Shown here piece by piece: positions 23,550-31,991 of a DNA stretch of 35,086 nt; positions within the stretch are counted from its first letter, which is position 1, and each line of letters starts with the position of its first letter. The notes under the pieces were generated by a model. The model was not told where the DNA came from, did not search any database, and worked only from the letters and a program-made list of their open reading frames with translations. The DNA comes from an uncultured Alphaproteobacteria bacterium (GTDB lineage: Bacteria; Pseudomonadota; Alphaproteobacteria; Rhizobiales; Ancalomicrobiaceae): contig CALFRR010000016.1 in the NCBI GenBank assembly GCA_937919435.1, positions 1 through 35,086 on the forward strand. Direction: 5' to 3'. The position numbers were made by a program, and so were the translations under genes.

Positions 23550-24605
23550 ATGTCGAAGTCGTCGGAGCCGCCGGCCGGGAAGACAGTCGTACCGCCGTCG
23601 CGAGACGAGGTCGGGACCGAAGGTGCGACGCTCGAGGACGTCGCTCGGCTGGTCGGGGTCCATCCGGCGACGGTGTCGCGTGCGATCAACCGGCCGGACA
23701 TGGTGTCGCCGAAGACCCTCGAGCGGGTCCGCGCCGCGATCGAACAGATCGGCTACGTGCCCAATCTGCTGGCCGGAGGGCTCGCCTCGAACCGCAGTCG
23801 GCTGGTCGCGGCGATCGTGCCGAGCATCGGTACGGCGATGTTCGCCGAGGCCGTCGAGGCGCTGACCGAGAGGTTGCGCGAAGCCGGTTACGAGGTGCTG
23901 CTCGGCCTGACCGGATTCGTCCGGCCGCGCGAGGACGAACTGGTCTCGGCGGTGCTGGGACGGCGGCCGGATGCGGTGGTGCTGACCGGCATCGACCATT
24001 CGGCCAAGGTGCGCCGGCAGTTGCTCACCGCCCGCATCCCGGTGGTCGAATGCTGGGATCTGACGCCGTCGCCGATCGACATCGTCATCGGTTTCTCCCA
24101 CGAGAAGGCCGGGCGCGCCGCGGCGCTGCACCTCCTCGGCCGCGGCCACGACGATCTCGCGGTGATCGCCGCGTCCGACACCCGCGCGCTCCGCCGCCGC
24201 GCCGGCTTCCTCGAGGCGCTCGCCGAACGCGGGCTCACCCCCCGCGCGATCGAGACCACCGACACTCCCGGCAGCCATCGCCTCGGCCGCGAGGCCTTCG
24301 CCGCCCTCGCCGAAGCCGGTCGTCTGCCGCGGGCCCTGTTCTGCGCCTCCGACCCGCTGGCTCAGGGCGCGGTGACCGAGGCGCTGGTCCGTGGCCTGCG
24401 GGTCCCCGAGGACATCGCGATCATGGGCTTCGGCGACTTCCCGAACAGCTCGACGATCTCGCCGTCGCTGACCTCGATCTTCTTCGATCGCCACCGGATC
24501 GGCGACACCGCGGCGGCGTCGATCCTGCGCGAGCTGCAGGGCGATCCGCTGAGCGAGCGGGTGATCGACATCGGCTTCCGCGTGGTCGAGCGCGAGAGCG
24601 CCTGA
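23550..24605 (+). CDS. LacI family regulator of hexarate genes
   Basis: 351 residues from ATG 23550; the frame is open far upstream but without coding character. After a 25-residue polar leader comes the helix-turn-helix TLEDVARLVGVHPATVSRAI with hinge IEQIGYVPNLLAGGLASNRS, resembling GntR/IdnR-type LacI members that control gluconate and related sugar-acid genes. The effector domain starts RLVAAIVPSIGTAMFAEAVE and ends with the expected IMGFGDFPNSSTISPSLTSI. It diverges from the MFS-dehydratase operon across three matching palindromes, so repression of that operon, relieved by a hexarate or its dehydration product, is the natural model. Confidence 0.9.
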   Translation: MSKSSEPPAGKTVVPPSRDEVGTEGATLEDVARLVGVHPATVSRAINRPDMVSPKTLERVRAAIEQIGYVPNLLAGGLASNRSRLVAAIVPSIGTAMFAEAVEALTERLREAGYEVLLGLTGFVRPREDELVSAVLGRRPDAVVLTGIDHSAKVRRQLLTARIPVVECWDLTPSPIDIVIGFSHEKAGRAAALHLLGRGHDDLAVIAASDTRALRRRAGFLEALAERGLTPRAIETTDTPGSHRLGREAFAALAEAGRLPRALFCASDPLAQGAVTEALVRGLRVPEDIAIMGFGDFPNSSTISPSLTSIFFDRHRIGDTAAASILRELQGDPLSERVIDIGFRVVERESA

Positions 24606-24619
24606 GAGCCCGCCTCGAA

Positions 24620-24642
24620 GGAGCCGACCGCCGGCCGGCTCC
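24620..24642. terminator. Bidirectional terminator between convergent lacI-like and M24 genes
   Basis: GGAGCCG (24620-24626) pairs with CGGCTCC (24636-24642) in the 45-bp gap between convergent stops. The plus-strand side is followed by GTTCGGGG, so the U-tract is weak. Confidence 0.5.
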
Positions 24643-24650
24643 GTTCGGGG

Positions 24651-25772
24651 TCATGCCGTCGCCAGGGCCCGACGCGGACATTGCGTCAGGCGGCGGGGAT
24701 CGGTCTCGCCGACGAGAACCGTTTCGCTCACCGCGATGCCGCGCGCCGACGTGTACATGTGGAAGACCATGCCGGGTTCGAGCCGGAAGTCGGCCCCGGG
24801 ATGGAAGGAGAACGAGAAGTCGCTCGGCCGCGGCGTGCGCCCATAGAGGCCCATCGAATAGCCGGTGACGTTGCCGTAGTCGGGGCGCAGCCCTTCGGCG
24901 AGGACCGCGTCGCGCAGCAACGCATCGACCGCGCGTGCCTCGGCGCCGGGCCGCATCGCCGCGATCTGCGCGTCCTGCAGGCGGACCAGAGTGTCGAACA
25001 CCGCGACCCGCTCGGACGACGGCGGACCGACGAAGATCGGCCGCATCAGCCGGGCGCCGTAGTTCTCGACCCGCGGCGTCAGCTCGACGTGGAGCACGTC
25101 GCCCTCCGCCAGCACCCGGTCGAGGCCGCTGCCGTGCAGGAAGTCGATGTCGCCCGAGGAGACCAGGATCGGCCCGGGACCGCCGTCGTCGCCTCCGTAC
25201 TCGAGCAGGCTCGCCGCGGCGACCGCGGCGACGTCGCGGACCCGCAGACCCGGCGTCGTCGCGCTCTCCAGCCGGAGCATGGTGCGATCGGCGATCGCCG
25301 CCGCCCGTTCGAGCACCGCGATCTCCTCGGCGAACTTCGCCGCACGCAAGCGATCCGAGACCCCCGGGATCGGGACCAGGGTCGCGGTCGGAAGGTGCGC
25401 GCGCAGCCGCTCGAACGTGTCGACGGTGAAGCCATAGGAGGTCGGATCGTAGGCGATCCGGCCTTCGGCGAGCCCGAGGGCGACGCATTCGCGCGCCACC
25501 ACCGACTCCGGCTCCTCGTGGTCGTCGAAGGCGACGACCATCGGAAACCACACGCCGGCGCGGCAGGGGGCGGCGTCGATCGAGCGCAGCACGAACACCG
25601 GATCGCCGCGCCGGGGGACGATCATCGCCCGCCACAGGGTCTGCGAGACGGTGTAGCCGCTCGCCCAGGCGAGCAGTTCGGCGTGGTCGATCAGCAGCGC
25701 GTCGGCATCGGCGGCGTCGAGTTCGGCGCGCAGCCGCGCCATCCGGGGAGCGAAGGGGACGCGCGGTCTCAT
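24651..25772 (-). CDS. M24-fold hydrolase, creatinase/ectoine-hydrolase-like, metal ligands substituted
   Basis: 373 residues, ATG 25772 overlapping the M20-like stop (ATGA). An N-terminal creatinase-type domain (about 8-135, with DADALLIDHAELLAWASGYT) precedes the pita-bread M24 domain (about 140-360). Of the five metal ligands expected for an active M24 metalloprotease, only the last glutamate is kept (E350 in VSETVLVG). The first Asp is E230, the second is L242, the His site reads GYSMG (304-308) and the EPG glutamate reads HMYTS. GYSMG followed by FSFHPG and LEPGMVFHM resembles ectoine hydrolase (DoeA) and other non-metal C-N hydrolases of the fold. It probably cleaves an amide or amidine bond of the imported compound rather than X-Pro peptides. 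Last gene of the operon. Confidence 0.8.
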   Translation of the reverse strand: MRPRVPFAPRMARLRAELDAADADALLIDHAELLAWASGYTVSQTLWRAMIVPRRGDPVFVLRSIDAAPCRAGVWFPMVVAFDDHEEPESVVARECVALGLAEGRIAYDPTSYGFTVDTFERLRAHLPTATLVPIPGVSDRLRAAKFAEEIAVLERAAAIADRTMLRLESATTPGLRVRDVAAVAAASLLEYGGDDGGPGPILVSSGDIDFLHGSGLDRVLAEGDVLHVELTPRVENYGARLMRPIFVGPPSSERVAVFDTLVRLQDAQIAAMRPGAEARAVDALLRDAVLAEGLRPDYGNVTGYSMGLYGRTPRPSDFSFSFHPGADFRLEPGMVFHMYTSARGIAVSETVLVGETDPRRLTQCPRRALATA

Positions 25773-26998
25773 CCGCAGATCTCCAGAATGGTCAGCATGT
25801 AGATGCGGATCATGTCGAGGAAGTCGGGGATGTCGACACGCTCGTCGGGCATCGTGTTGTAGCGTCCGCCGGGACCGCAGACGATGCCCTCGATCCCGCC
25901 GATGTGGGAGAGATGGCCGGCGTCGGTGCCGTAGAAGGCCGGCGGGGTGATCGCTCCGGTCGGCTGCGGGGTGCCGCGCACCGCGAGGTGGGCGGCGTTG
26001 ATCGCCCGCACGATCGGGCTCGTCTCGGCGACCTCGAAGGTCGGCATGGTCGGCGTGCCGGAACGGTGCTCGGAGAAGACCACCGCCTTCAGGCCAGGGA
26101 AGCGCGCCTCGAGCGCGTCGAGTTCGCGACGGATGTCGGCGAGCGCCCCCTCCTCGGTCTGGCCGGGAGCGTAGCGGGCGGAGCCCTTGAGCCGGGCGAA
26201 GTCGGCGACCTGGGGCGAGCGCCATTCGGCGAGATCGCGACCGAGCGCACCGTGGACGACGCCGACGTGGACCCGGTTGATCGCCTCGTGGATCGGCGAG
26301 CGGGCACCGGAGAGCTTCATCGCGGTCAGGCGGGGGACGAGATCGCAGGCGGCGAGGATCGCGTCGACCGCCTCCTCGCGCTTGGAGAGGTGGCGGGTGT
26401 CGCCGGTGAGCTCGATGACGAAGCTCAGCGCCGCCGCGTGCATGGTCATCGCGGCGAGATCGGTCGGCTCGGAGTTGACGAAATAATCGGCGCGCAGGCC
26501 CTGGTTCATCAGCGTGGCGGTGCCGATGCCGCCCTGCAGCTCGCCGACCACGAAGGTGAGGATCACGTCGCCGCGGAGCTTCACCCCGGCCTCGATCAGC
26601 GTCTTCACCGCCCAGAAATAGGCGGCGTCGCCGGCCTTCATGTTGGAACAGCCGATGCCGTAGACGAAGTTCTCGTCGATCTTGCCGCCCCAGGGATCGA
26701 CGGTCCAGCCTTCGGTCGCCGGGTTGGTGTCGAGGTGGCCGTTGAACAGGAGGCTCTTGCCGCCACCGGTGCCGCGCCAGCGGCCGACCGCGTTGAGCCG
26801 CTCGCCGGGCACCGGCGTGGTCTCCGCCTCGAGCCCGATCTCGGCCATCGCCGCCGCCATGAAGCGGGCGAGTTCGCGTTCGCCGTCGGTTTCGCTGTAG
26901 CTCTTGTGGCGGACCATCCGCGCGAGGAAGGCGAGCGCACCGTCCGCGTCGAGGCGGGCGAGAAGTTCGGCAGTGTCCATGAGGGCCTCTCGTTTCAT
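25769..26998 (-). CDS. M20 family hydrolase-like protein with altered metal site
   Basis: 409 residues from ATG 26998 (overlaps the ATPase stop) or 403 from ATG 26980, which has GAGAGG 6 bases upstream. Overall length and order match ArgE/DapE-type M20 deacylases: FNGHLDTNP (86-93), GIGCSNMKAGDAA (114-126), FVVGELQGGIGT (149-160), FVNSEPTD (173-180), the lid domain with GDTRHLSKREEAVDAI, and GPGGRYNTMPDERV (375-388). The zinc ligands differ from the canonical set: the bridging Asp is N119, the second Glu of the EE pair is L154, and the C-terminal His is N381. H88, D90, E153 and E177 remain. The protein may be mononuclear, use another metal, or act differently. It follows an importer and precedes the M24-like gene by overlap. 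Confidence 0.82.
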   Translation of the reverse strand: MKREALMDTAELLARLDADGALAFLARMVRHKSYSETDGERELARFMAAAMAEIGLEAETTPVPGERLNAVGRWRGTGGGKSLLFNGHLDTNPATEGWTVDPWGGKIDENFVYGIGCSNMKAGDAAYFWAVKTLIEAGVKLRGDVILTFVVGELQGGIGTATLMNQGLRADYFVNSEPTDLAAMTMHAAALSFVIELTGDTRHLSKREEAVDAILAACDLVPRLTAMKLSGARSPIHEAINRVHVGVVHGALGRDLAEWRSPQVADFARLKGSARYAPGQTEEGALADIRRELDALEARFPGLKAVVFSEHRSGTPTMPTFEVAETSPIVRAINAAHLAVRGTPQPTGAITPPAFYGTDAGHLSHIGGIEGIVCGPGGRYNTMPDERVDIPDFLDMIRIYMLTILEICG

Positions 26999-28569
26999 CC
27001 GACCGGAATCGGCGACGCCGCGATCAGGGCGCGGGTGTAGGGATGGACGTGGTCGCCGCCGAGTTCGTCGACGGCGAGGAGATCGAACAGTTCGCCCCGG
27101 CGCATCACCGCGACGCGATGGGCGATCTGGCGGACCAGGTTGAGATCGTGGGTGATGAACAGGTAGGCGGTGCCGGTGTGACGCCTGAGATCGAGCAGCA
27201 GTTCGATGATCTGGGCCTGGACCGAGACGTCGAGCGGCGCGGTGATCTCGTCGCAGACCACCAGCGCCGGCCGGGCGGCGAAGGCGCGGGCGATGGCGAC
27301 GCGCTGCTTCTCGCCACCGGAGAGCTGATGCGGCCAGCGCTCGGCGTAAGCGGCCGGCAACCGCACCCGTTCGAGGAGCTTCGGGATCTCGGCGAGGTCG
27401 CCACCGAACAGTTTCAGCGGCCGCGACAGGATCTCACCGACCCGCTGGCGCGGATTGAGCGACGAATCCGGGTGCTGGAAGACGATCTGCACGGCGCGGC
27501 GGTAGTCGCGGTCCATCGCGGCGGCGCCGGCGATCGGGCGGCCGTCGAGCCGGATCGCGCCGGTATAGTCGACGAGACCGGTCAGTGCCCGGGCGATCGA
27601 CGACTTGCCGGAACCCGACTCGCCGACCACGCCGAGGATCTCGCCGCGCCTCACCTCGAAGCCGACGGCCCTGGTCGACGGCTTCGGCGCCGGGCGGAAC
27701 AGCTTCTTGCGGCCGTAGGTGACCTCGATCCGCTCGACAGAGAGCAGAACCTCGTCGCTCGACCGGTCGCCGACCAGCCGACGCTCGGGGCGCGGCACCG
27801 CGTCGACCAGCGCCTTCGTGTCGGGATGCTTCGGGCGGACGAAGATGTCGGCGGCCGACGCCTCCTCGACCAGCCGGCCCTTCTTCAAGACCGCCACCCG
27901 ATCGGCGACCCGCGAGACCAGCGCCAGGTCGTGGGAGATGTAGAGCGCCGCCACCCCGGTCTCCGCCCGGAGCCGGGCGAACAGTTCCAGAATGCGGGCA
28001 CCGGTGATGACGTCGAGAGCCGTGGTCGGCTCGTCGAAGATCAGGAACTCCGGCCGGCAGCCGAAGGCCCCGGCGATCACCACCCGCTGCTTCTCGCCGC
28101 CGGAGATCTCGTGCGGATAACGCTTCAGGATCGCGGCGGGATCGTTGAGCTCGACACGACCGAGCAGGTCGAGCGCCTCGGCTTCGGCGCCGGCGCGGTC
28201 GAGGCCGCGATGGAGGCGCAGCACCTCGGTCAGCTGCGCGCCGATGGTCAACGTCGGGTTGAGCGAGGTCGAGGGGTCCTGGAACACCATGCCGATGCGG
28301 CGGCCGCGGATCCGGGTCAGCTCCTTCGGGCGCGCCGCGGTGAGATCGAGATCGCCGAGCCGGAGGGCACCGACGGTCTCCCGCGCGTTCTTCGGCAGGT
28401 GGCGCATGATCGCCAGGGCGAGCGAGCTCTTGCCGGACCCCGATTCGCCGACGAGGCCGAGCACCTCGCCGGGCCGGACCTCGAGCGAGATGCCGTCGAG
28501 AACCCTGAGCGCGGCGCCGCCGGTCAGATAGTCGAGGGTGTAGTCGCGGACCGAGAGCACCGGGGTCAT
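26995..28569 (-). CDS. Peptide-type ABC transporter, fused double ATPase (DppD-DppF)
   Basis: 524 residues, ATG 28569 overlapping the permease stop as ATGA. It contains two complete nucleotide-binding domains in one chain. Domain 1: Walker A GESGSGKSS (41-49), signature ISGGEKQR (155-162), Walker B FLIFDEPTTALD (175-186), ISHDL (211-215). Domain 2: Walker A GESGSGKSS (316-324), signature LSGGEKQR (416-423), Walker B LVVCDEITAPLD (436-447), ITHDL (472-476). In domain 2 the usual DEPTSALD is DEITAPLD. The cysteine-containing C-terminal extension of separate DppD/DppF proteins is absent from both halves, as in other fused GsiA/YejF-type ATPases. It energises the two permeases encoded upstream. 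Confidence 0.92.
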   Translation of the reverse strand: MTPVLSVRDYTLDYLTGGAALRVLDGISLEVRPGEVLGLVGESGSGKSSLALAIMRHLPKNARETVGALRLGDLDLTAARPKELTRIRGRRIGMVFQDPSTSLNPTLTIGAQLTEVLRLHRGLDRAGAEAEALDLLGRVELNDPAAILKRYPHEISGGEKQRVVIAGAFGCRPEFLIFDEPTTALDVITGARILELFARLRAETGVAALYISHDLALVSRVADRVAVLKKGRLVEEASAADIFVRPKHPDTKALVDAVPRPERRLVGDRSSDEVLLSVERIEVTYGRKKLFRPAPKPSTRAVGFEVRRGEILGVVGESGSGKSSIARALTGLVDYTGAIRLDGRPIAGAAAMDRDYRRAVQIVFQHPDSSLNPRQRVGEILSRPLKLFGGDLAEIPKLLERVRLPAAYAERWPHQLSGGEKQRVAIARAFAARPALVVCDEITAPLDVSVQAQIIELLLDLRRHTGTAYLFITHDLNLVRQIAHRVAVMRRGELFDLLAVDELGGDHVHPYTRALIAASPIPVG

Positions 28570-29396
28570 CGTTCGTGCCTCGGGTTCAGCGCGTCGCGCA
28601 GGCCGTCGCCGACGAGGTTGAAGGCGATCGCGGTCAACGCGATGGCGAGCGACGGGGCGATCAGCACCCACGGCGCCTGATGCACGTATTGCCGCGCCTC
28701 GGCGACCATCAGCCCCCATTCCGGCGACGGCGGCTGCGCGCCGAGGCCGAGGAAGCTCAGGGTGGCGAACAGCATCACCGCGAAGGCGACGCGGATGGTC
28801 GCCTCGATCACCACCGGGGCCATGACGTTGGGCAGCATCTCGCGGAAGACGATCCAGGCGCCGCCCTCGCCGCGAGCCACCGCCGCCTTGACGTATTCCT
28901 GATTGCGCACCGCCAGGGCGACCGAGCGGGTGACCCGCGCCATGCCGGGGGCGAAGGCGACGGCGATGGCGATCACCGCGTTGCCGGAGCCGTTGCCGAG
29001 AGTGCCGACCAGCAGCAGCGCCAGGAGAAGACCGGGCACCGCCATCACCGCGTCGATGGTGCGCATGATCGCCTCGTCGAGGCGGCCGCCGAGATGGGCC
29101 GAGGTGGTGCCGACCACGGCGCCGACGACGGTGCCGAGCAGGGTCGCGGCGAGCGCCATCGGAACGGTCGAGCGGGCGCCGACCAGCAGGCGGGAGAAGA
29201 CGTCGCGGCCGAGCTGGTCGGCGCCGAGCCAATTCTCGGCGCCGATCGGCCGGAAGCGGCCGAGGAAGTCGATCGCTTCCGGGTCCTTCGGCGCGATCCA
29301 CGGACCGGCGACGCAGGCGACGGCGAGAAGGAGGATGAGGGTGCAGCCGATGGCGCCCTGCGGCGTACGCAGGAGCCGGCCGACGAGGTCAGTCAT
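28566..29396 (-). CDS. Peptide-type ABC transporter permease, DppC-like
   Basis: 276 residues. A first helix at about 14-34 is followed by the DppC signature NWLGADQLGRDVFSRLLVGA (55-74) and a five-helix permease domain. The EAA loop reads KAAVARGEGGAWIVFREMLP and the conserved late segment is LSFLGLGAQPPSPEWGLM. The start overlaps the DppB-like stop by 8 bases (29389-29396), implying coupled synthesis. It forms the membrane channel with that subunit. Confidence 0.9.
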   Translation of the reverse strand: MTDLVGRLLRTPQGAIGCTLILLLAVACVAGPWIAPKDPEAIDFLGRFRPIGAENWLGADQLGRDVFSRLLVGARSTVPMALAATLLGTVVGAVVGTTSAHLGGRLDEAIMRTIDAVMAVPGLLLALLLVGTLGNGSGNAVIAIAVAFAPGMARVTRSVALAVRNQEYVKAAVARGEGGAWIVFREMLPNVMAPVVIEATIRVAFAVMLFATLSFLGLGAQPPSPEWGLMVAEARQYVHQAPWVLIAPSLAIALTAIAFNLVGDGLRDALNPRHER

Positions 29397-30336
29397 AGCG
29401 GATCCGCTTGTCGAGGACGGTGTAGGCCATGTCGGCCAGGGTGTTGGTCAGGGCGTAGGTCGCCGCCATGATCAGAGCGCCGGCCTGGATCGACGGCAGA
29501 TCGCGCGCGGTGATCGCCACCATCAGCTGACGGCCGATGCCGGGGATGGCGAAGATCTCCTCGATCACGATGATCCCGCCGAGCAGATAGCCGACGTCGA
29601 GGGCGACGATGGTGACCACCGGCAGCAGCGCGTTCCTGAGGGCGTGGCCGACCAGCACCCTGCCCTCCGGCACGCCCTTCAGACGGGCGGCGCGGATGTA
29701 GTCGGAGTGCAGCACGTCGAGGGTCTCCGAGCGCACCATCCGGACCACGTGGGCGACCAGCACCACCGAGGCGGTCAGCGCCGGCAGCGCCAGATGCGAG
29801 AGGAAACCGCCGGCGCTCTCGCCGGGCGCCACCCAGCCGGTCGCCGGCAGCCACTGCAGCGTGTCGGCGAAGACGAGGGCGAGCAGGGTGGCGGTGACGA
29901 ACTCCGGAAAGGCGATGCCGACGAAGGAGACCAGACTGGTCGCGGTGTCGGCGAAGCGGCCCTGGTTCAGCGCCGCCGCCATGCCGAGCGGCACGGCGAC
30001 GACCAGCATCAGCAGGATGGCGGAGACGGCCAGGATCAGCGACCGTCCGAGGGCGGCGAACATCTCCGGGCCGACCGGTTGGCCGGTGCGCATCGAGGTG
30101 CCGAAGTCGCCGACGACCACCCGGCCGATCCAGTGCAGATACTGGAGCCAGTAGGGGTCGTCGAGACCGAGGCGGGTGCGCACCGCGGCGAGCGCCTCCG
30201 GCGTGGCGTTCTCGCCGAGCAGGGTCACCGCCGCGTCGGCCGGCAGCACCTGAGTGATGCCGAAGACGAGGATCGAGACCACCAGGATCGTGTAGACGAT
30301 CGACGCCGATCGCCCGAGGAGCCAGCCGAAGGACAT
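29389..30336 (-). CDS. Peptide-type ABC transporter permease, DppB-like
   Basis: 315 residues, four bases after the binding-protein stop. The N-terminal helix SASIVYTILVVSILVFGITQ precedes the periplasmic region LPADAAVTLLGENATPEALA and RTRLGLDDPYWLQYLHWIGR, then GDFGTSMRTGQPV, all expected in DppB subunits. The core permease domain ends with IVIEEIFAIPGIGRQLMVAI and a basic tail. Unlike the first peptide operon there is no hairpin between the binding-protein and permease genes. Confidence 0.9.
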   Translation of the reverse strand: MSFGWLLGRSASIVYTILVVSILVFGITQVLPADAAVTLLGENATPEALAAVRTRLGLDDPYWLQYLHWIGRVVVGDFGTSMRTGQPVGPEMFAALGRSLILAVSAILLMLVVAVPLGMAAALNQGRFADTATSLVSFVGIAFPEFVTATLLALVFADTLQWLPATGWVAPGESAGGFLSHLALPALTASVVLVAHVVRMVRSETLDVLHSDYIRAARLKGVPEGRVLVGHALRNALLPVVTIVALDVGYLLGGIIVIEEIFAIPGIGRQLMVAITARDLPSIQAGALIMAATYALTNTLADMAYTVLDKRIRYD

Positions 30337-30340
30337 CGCC

Positions 30341-31891
30341 TCAGCCCCGCTTCGGCGCGCCGTCGCCGAGCCACACCCGGTCGAGCCGGAAGACCGAGGC
30401 GCGCGGATGCAGCACGTAGCCCTCGACCCAGGCGCGCTGGGCGGCGAGCAGGTCGAAGAACACCGGGATCACCGCCGGAATGCCCTCGCGCATCATCTTC
30501 TGCGCCTCGGCGTAGAGCGGCCGGCGCCTGGCGTCGTCGGTCTCGGCCCGGGCGGCGAAGACGACCTCGTCGAACGCCTTGTTGTTCCAGCGGGTTTCGT
30601 TCCAGGCGGCGTTCGAGGTGAACAACAGGGCGAAGATCGCGTCGGCGGTCGCCTGCATGTTGTAGAAGCCGACGTAGAACGAGCCCTTCTTCCACACCTG
30701 ATCGAGATAGGTGGCGTGCGGCATGGTCTGCACGGTGATGCGGAAGCCGGCCGGCTTGGCCATCTCGCGGATCGCGACGGCGAGCTGGGCGCGGGTGCCG
30801 GGGGTGTCGGAAGCGACCAGGGTGACGTCGAGGCCGTTCGGATAGCCGGCTTCGGCGAGGAGCTTCTTGGCCTCGGCGATGTTGGGCTTCAGGAGCGGCG
30901 CCGCCGCGTAATAGCGGTAGGCCGGGCTCATCGGCGCGTCGTTGCCGGGGGTGCCGTAACCGCCGGCGACGAAGCCGACCATCGCCTCGCGATCGACGGT
31001 CAGGGCCAGCGCCCTGCGGACCCGGATGTCGTCGAACGGCTTCTGATCGCAGGCCATGTTGACGTTGAGGAACTGGCCCGACGGGATCCGCAGCGCCTTG
31101 ACGCCGGAGGCCTTGGTCAGGCGCAGATACTCGCTGGCGGTGGTGCTCATCATCAGATCGGTGTCGCCGGAGATCAGCGCCGAGGCCTCGGCGGTGTGAT
31201 CCGGGTAGACCAGCACCTCGACCCGATCGACCGCCGGCCGGGTCGGATCCCAGTAGGTCGGGTTGCGCTCGACCACGATCTTGCGATCGGGCTCGTAGGA
31301 GACGAGTTTGAACGGCCCGGTGCCGACCGCGGTGCGGGCGAGGCCGTCGAGATCCGTCTCGAGGATCTTCGCCGGCGCGATGCGGGCGCAGGGGTAGGCG
31401 AGCGCCACCGGCAGGTCGGCGTAGGGGCTGGCCAGGGTGAACTTCACGGTGAGGTCGTCGACCGCCGTGACCTCCTTGATCGGGCCGACGTTGGTGCGGG
31501 CCGGCGAGGCGACCTTCGGGTCGAGGATCGCCCTGAAGGTGGCGACCACGTCGGCGGCGCCACAGGGCGAGCCGTCGTGGAAGGTCAGACCCTTGCGCAG
31601 TTTGAAGATCCATTCGCTCGAGGTGGCGTCGGTGGTCCACGATTCGGCGAGGTCGGGCTCGGGGCTCATGTCCGGCGCGAGCGCGGTGAGGCCCGAATAG
31701 AGGAGCTCGGCGACCAGATATTCGGGGTTCACCCGAGTGCGCAGCGGATGGATGACGCTCGCCGCCTGATCGACCGAGATGCGCAGAGTGCCGCCGCGTT
31801 TCGGCGTCGGTGCGGCGAGGGAGACAGCCGGAAGGCCGACGAGGCCGAGGGCGGTGCCGGCGAGGAAGAGACGGCGGGTGACGGACGTCAT
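30341..31891 (-). CDS. Periplasmic binding protein (SBP family 5), Tat-type signal
   Basis: 516 residues. Start chosen at ATG 31891, which has AGGAG 9 bases upstream and puts the signal at the very N-terminus; an upstream ATG at 31942 would add 17 non-signal residues. MTSVTRRLFLAGTALGLVGL carries a twin-arginine motif, with cleavage near SLAAP. Family 5 features: WIFKLRKGLTFHDGSPCGAA, VGTGPFKLVSYEPDRKIVVE, RRALALTVDREAMVGFVAGG. It supplies substrate to the DppBC-like permease and fused ATPase. It lies 100 bases after the M20 gene, across a strong hairpin. The nature of the flanking hydrolases suggests an amide-containing ligand. Confidence 0.9.
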   Translation of the reverse strand: MTSVTRRLFLAGTALGLVGLPAVSLAAPTPKRGGTLRISVDQAASVIHPLRTRVNPEYLVAELLYSGLTALAPDMSPEPDLAESWTTDATSSEWIFKLRKGLTFHDGSPCGAADVVATFRAILDPKVASPARTNVGPIKEVTAVDDLTVKFTLASPYADLPVALAYPCARIAPAKILETDLDGLARTAVGTGPFKLVSYEPDRKIVVERNPTYWDPTRPAVDRVEVLVYPDHTAEASALISGDTDLMMSTTASEYLRLTKASGVKALRIPSGQFLNVNMACDQKPFDDIRVRRALALTVDREAMVGFVAGGYGTPGNDAPMSPAYRYYAAAPLLKPNIAEAKKLLAEAGYPNGLDVTLVASDTPGTRAQLAVAIREMAKPAGFRITVQTMPHATYLDQVWKKGSFYVGFYNMQATADAIFALLFTSNAAWNETRWNNKAFDEVVFAARAETDDARRRPLYAEAQKMMREGIPAVIPVFFDLLAAQRAWVEGYVLHPRASVFRLDRVWLGDGAPKRG

Positions 31892-31961
31892 GGGGAGACA
31901 CTCCTGCGAAGAACCGGCGTGGACCGACGTGGAACGGGGCAACGGGATCGGGGCGACGGGG

Positions 31962-31988
31962 CCGGCCGGGCGGTTCGGGCCCGGCCGG
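31962..31988 (-). terminator. Intercistronic hairpin after the first M20 gene
   Basis: CCGGCCGGGC (31962-31971) and GCCCGGCCGG (31979-31988) form a perfect 10-bp stem with a 7-base loop, three bases after the M20 stop. No T-run follows on the minus strand; it may adjust binding-protein mRNA levels within the operon or end part of the transcripts. Confidence 0.55.
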
Positions 31989-31991
31989 AGC

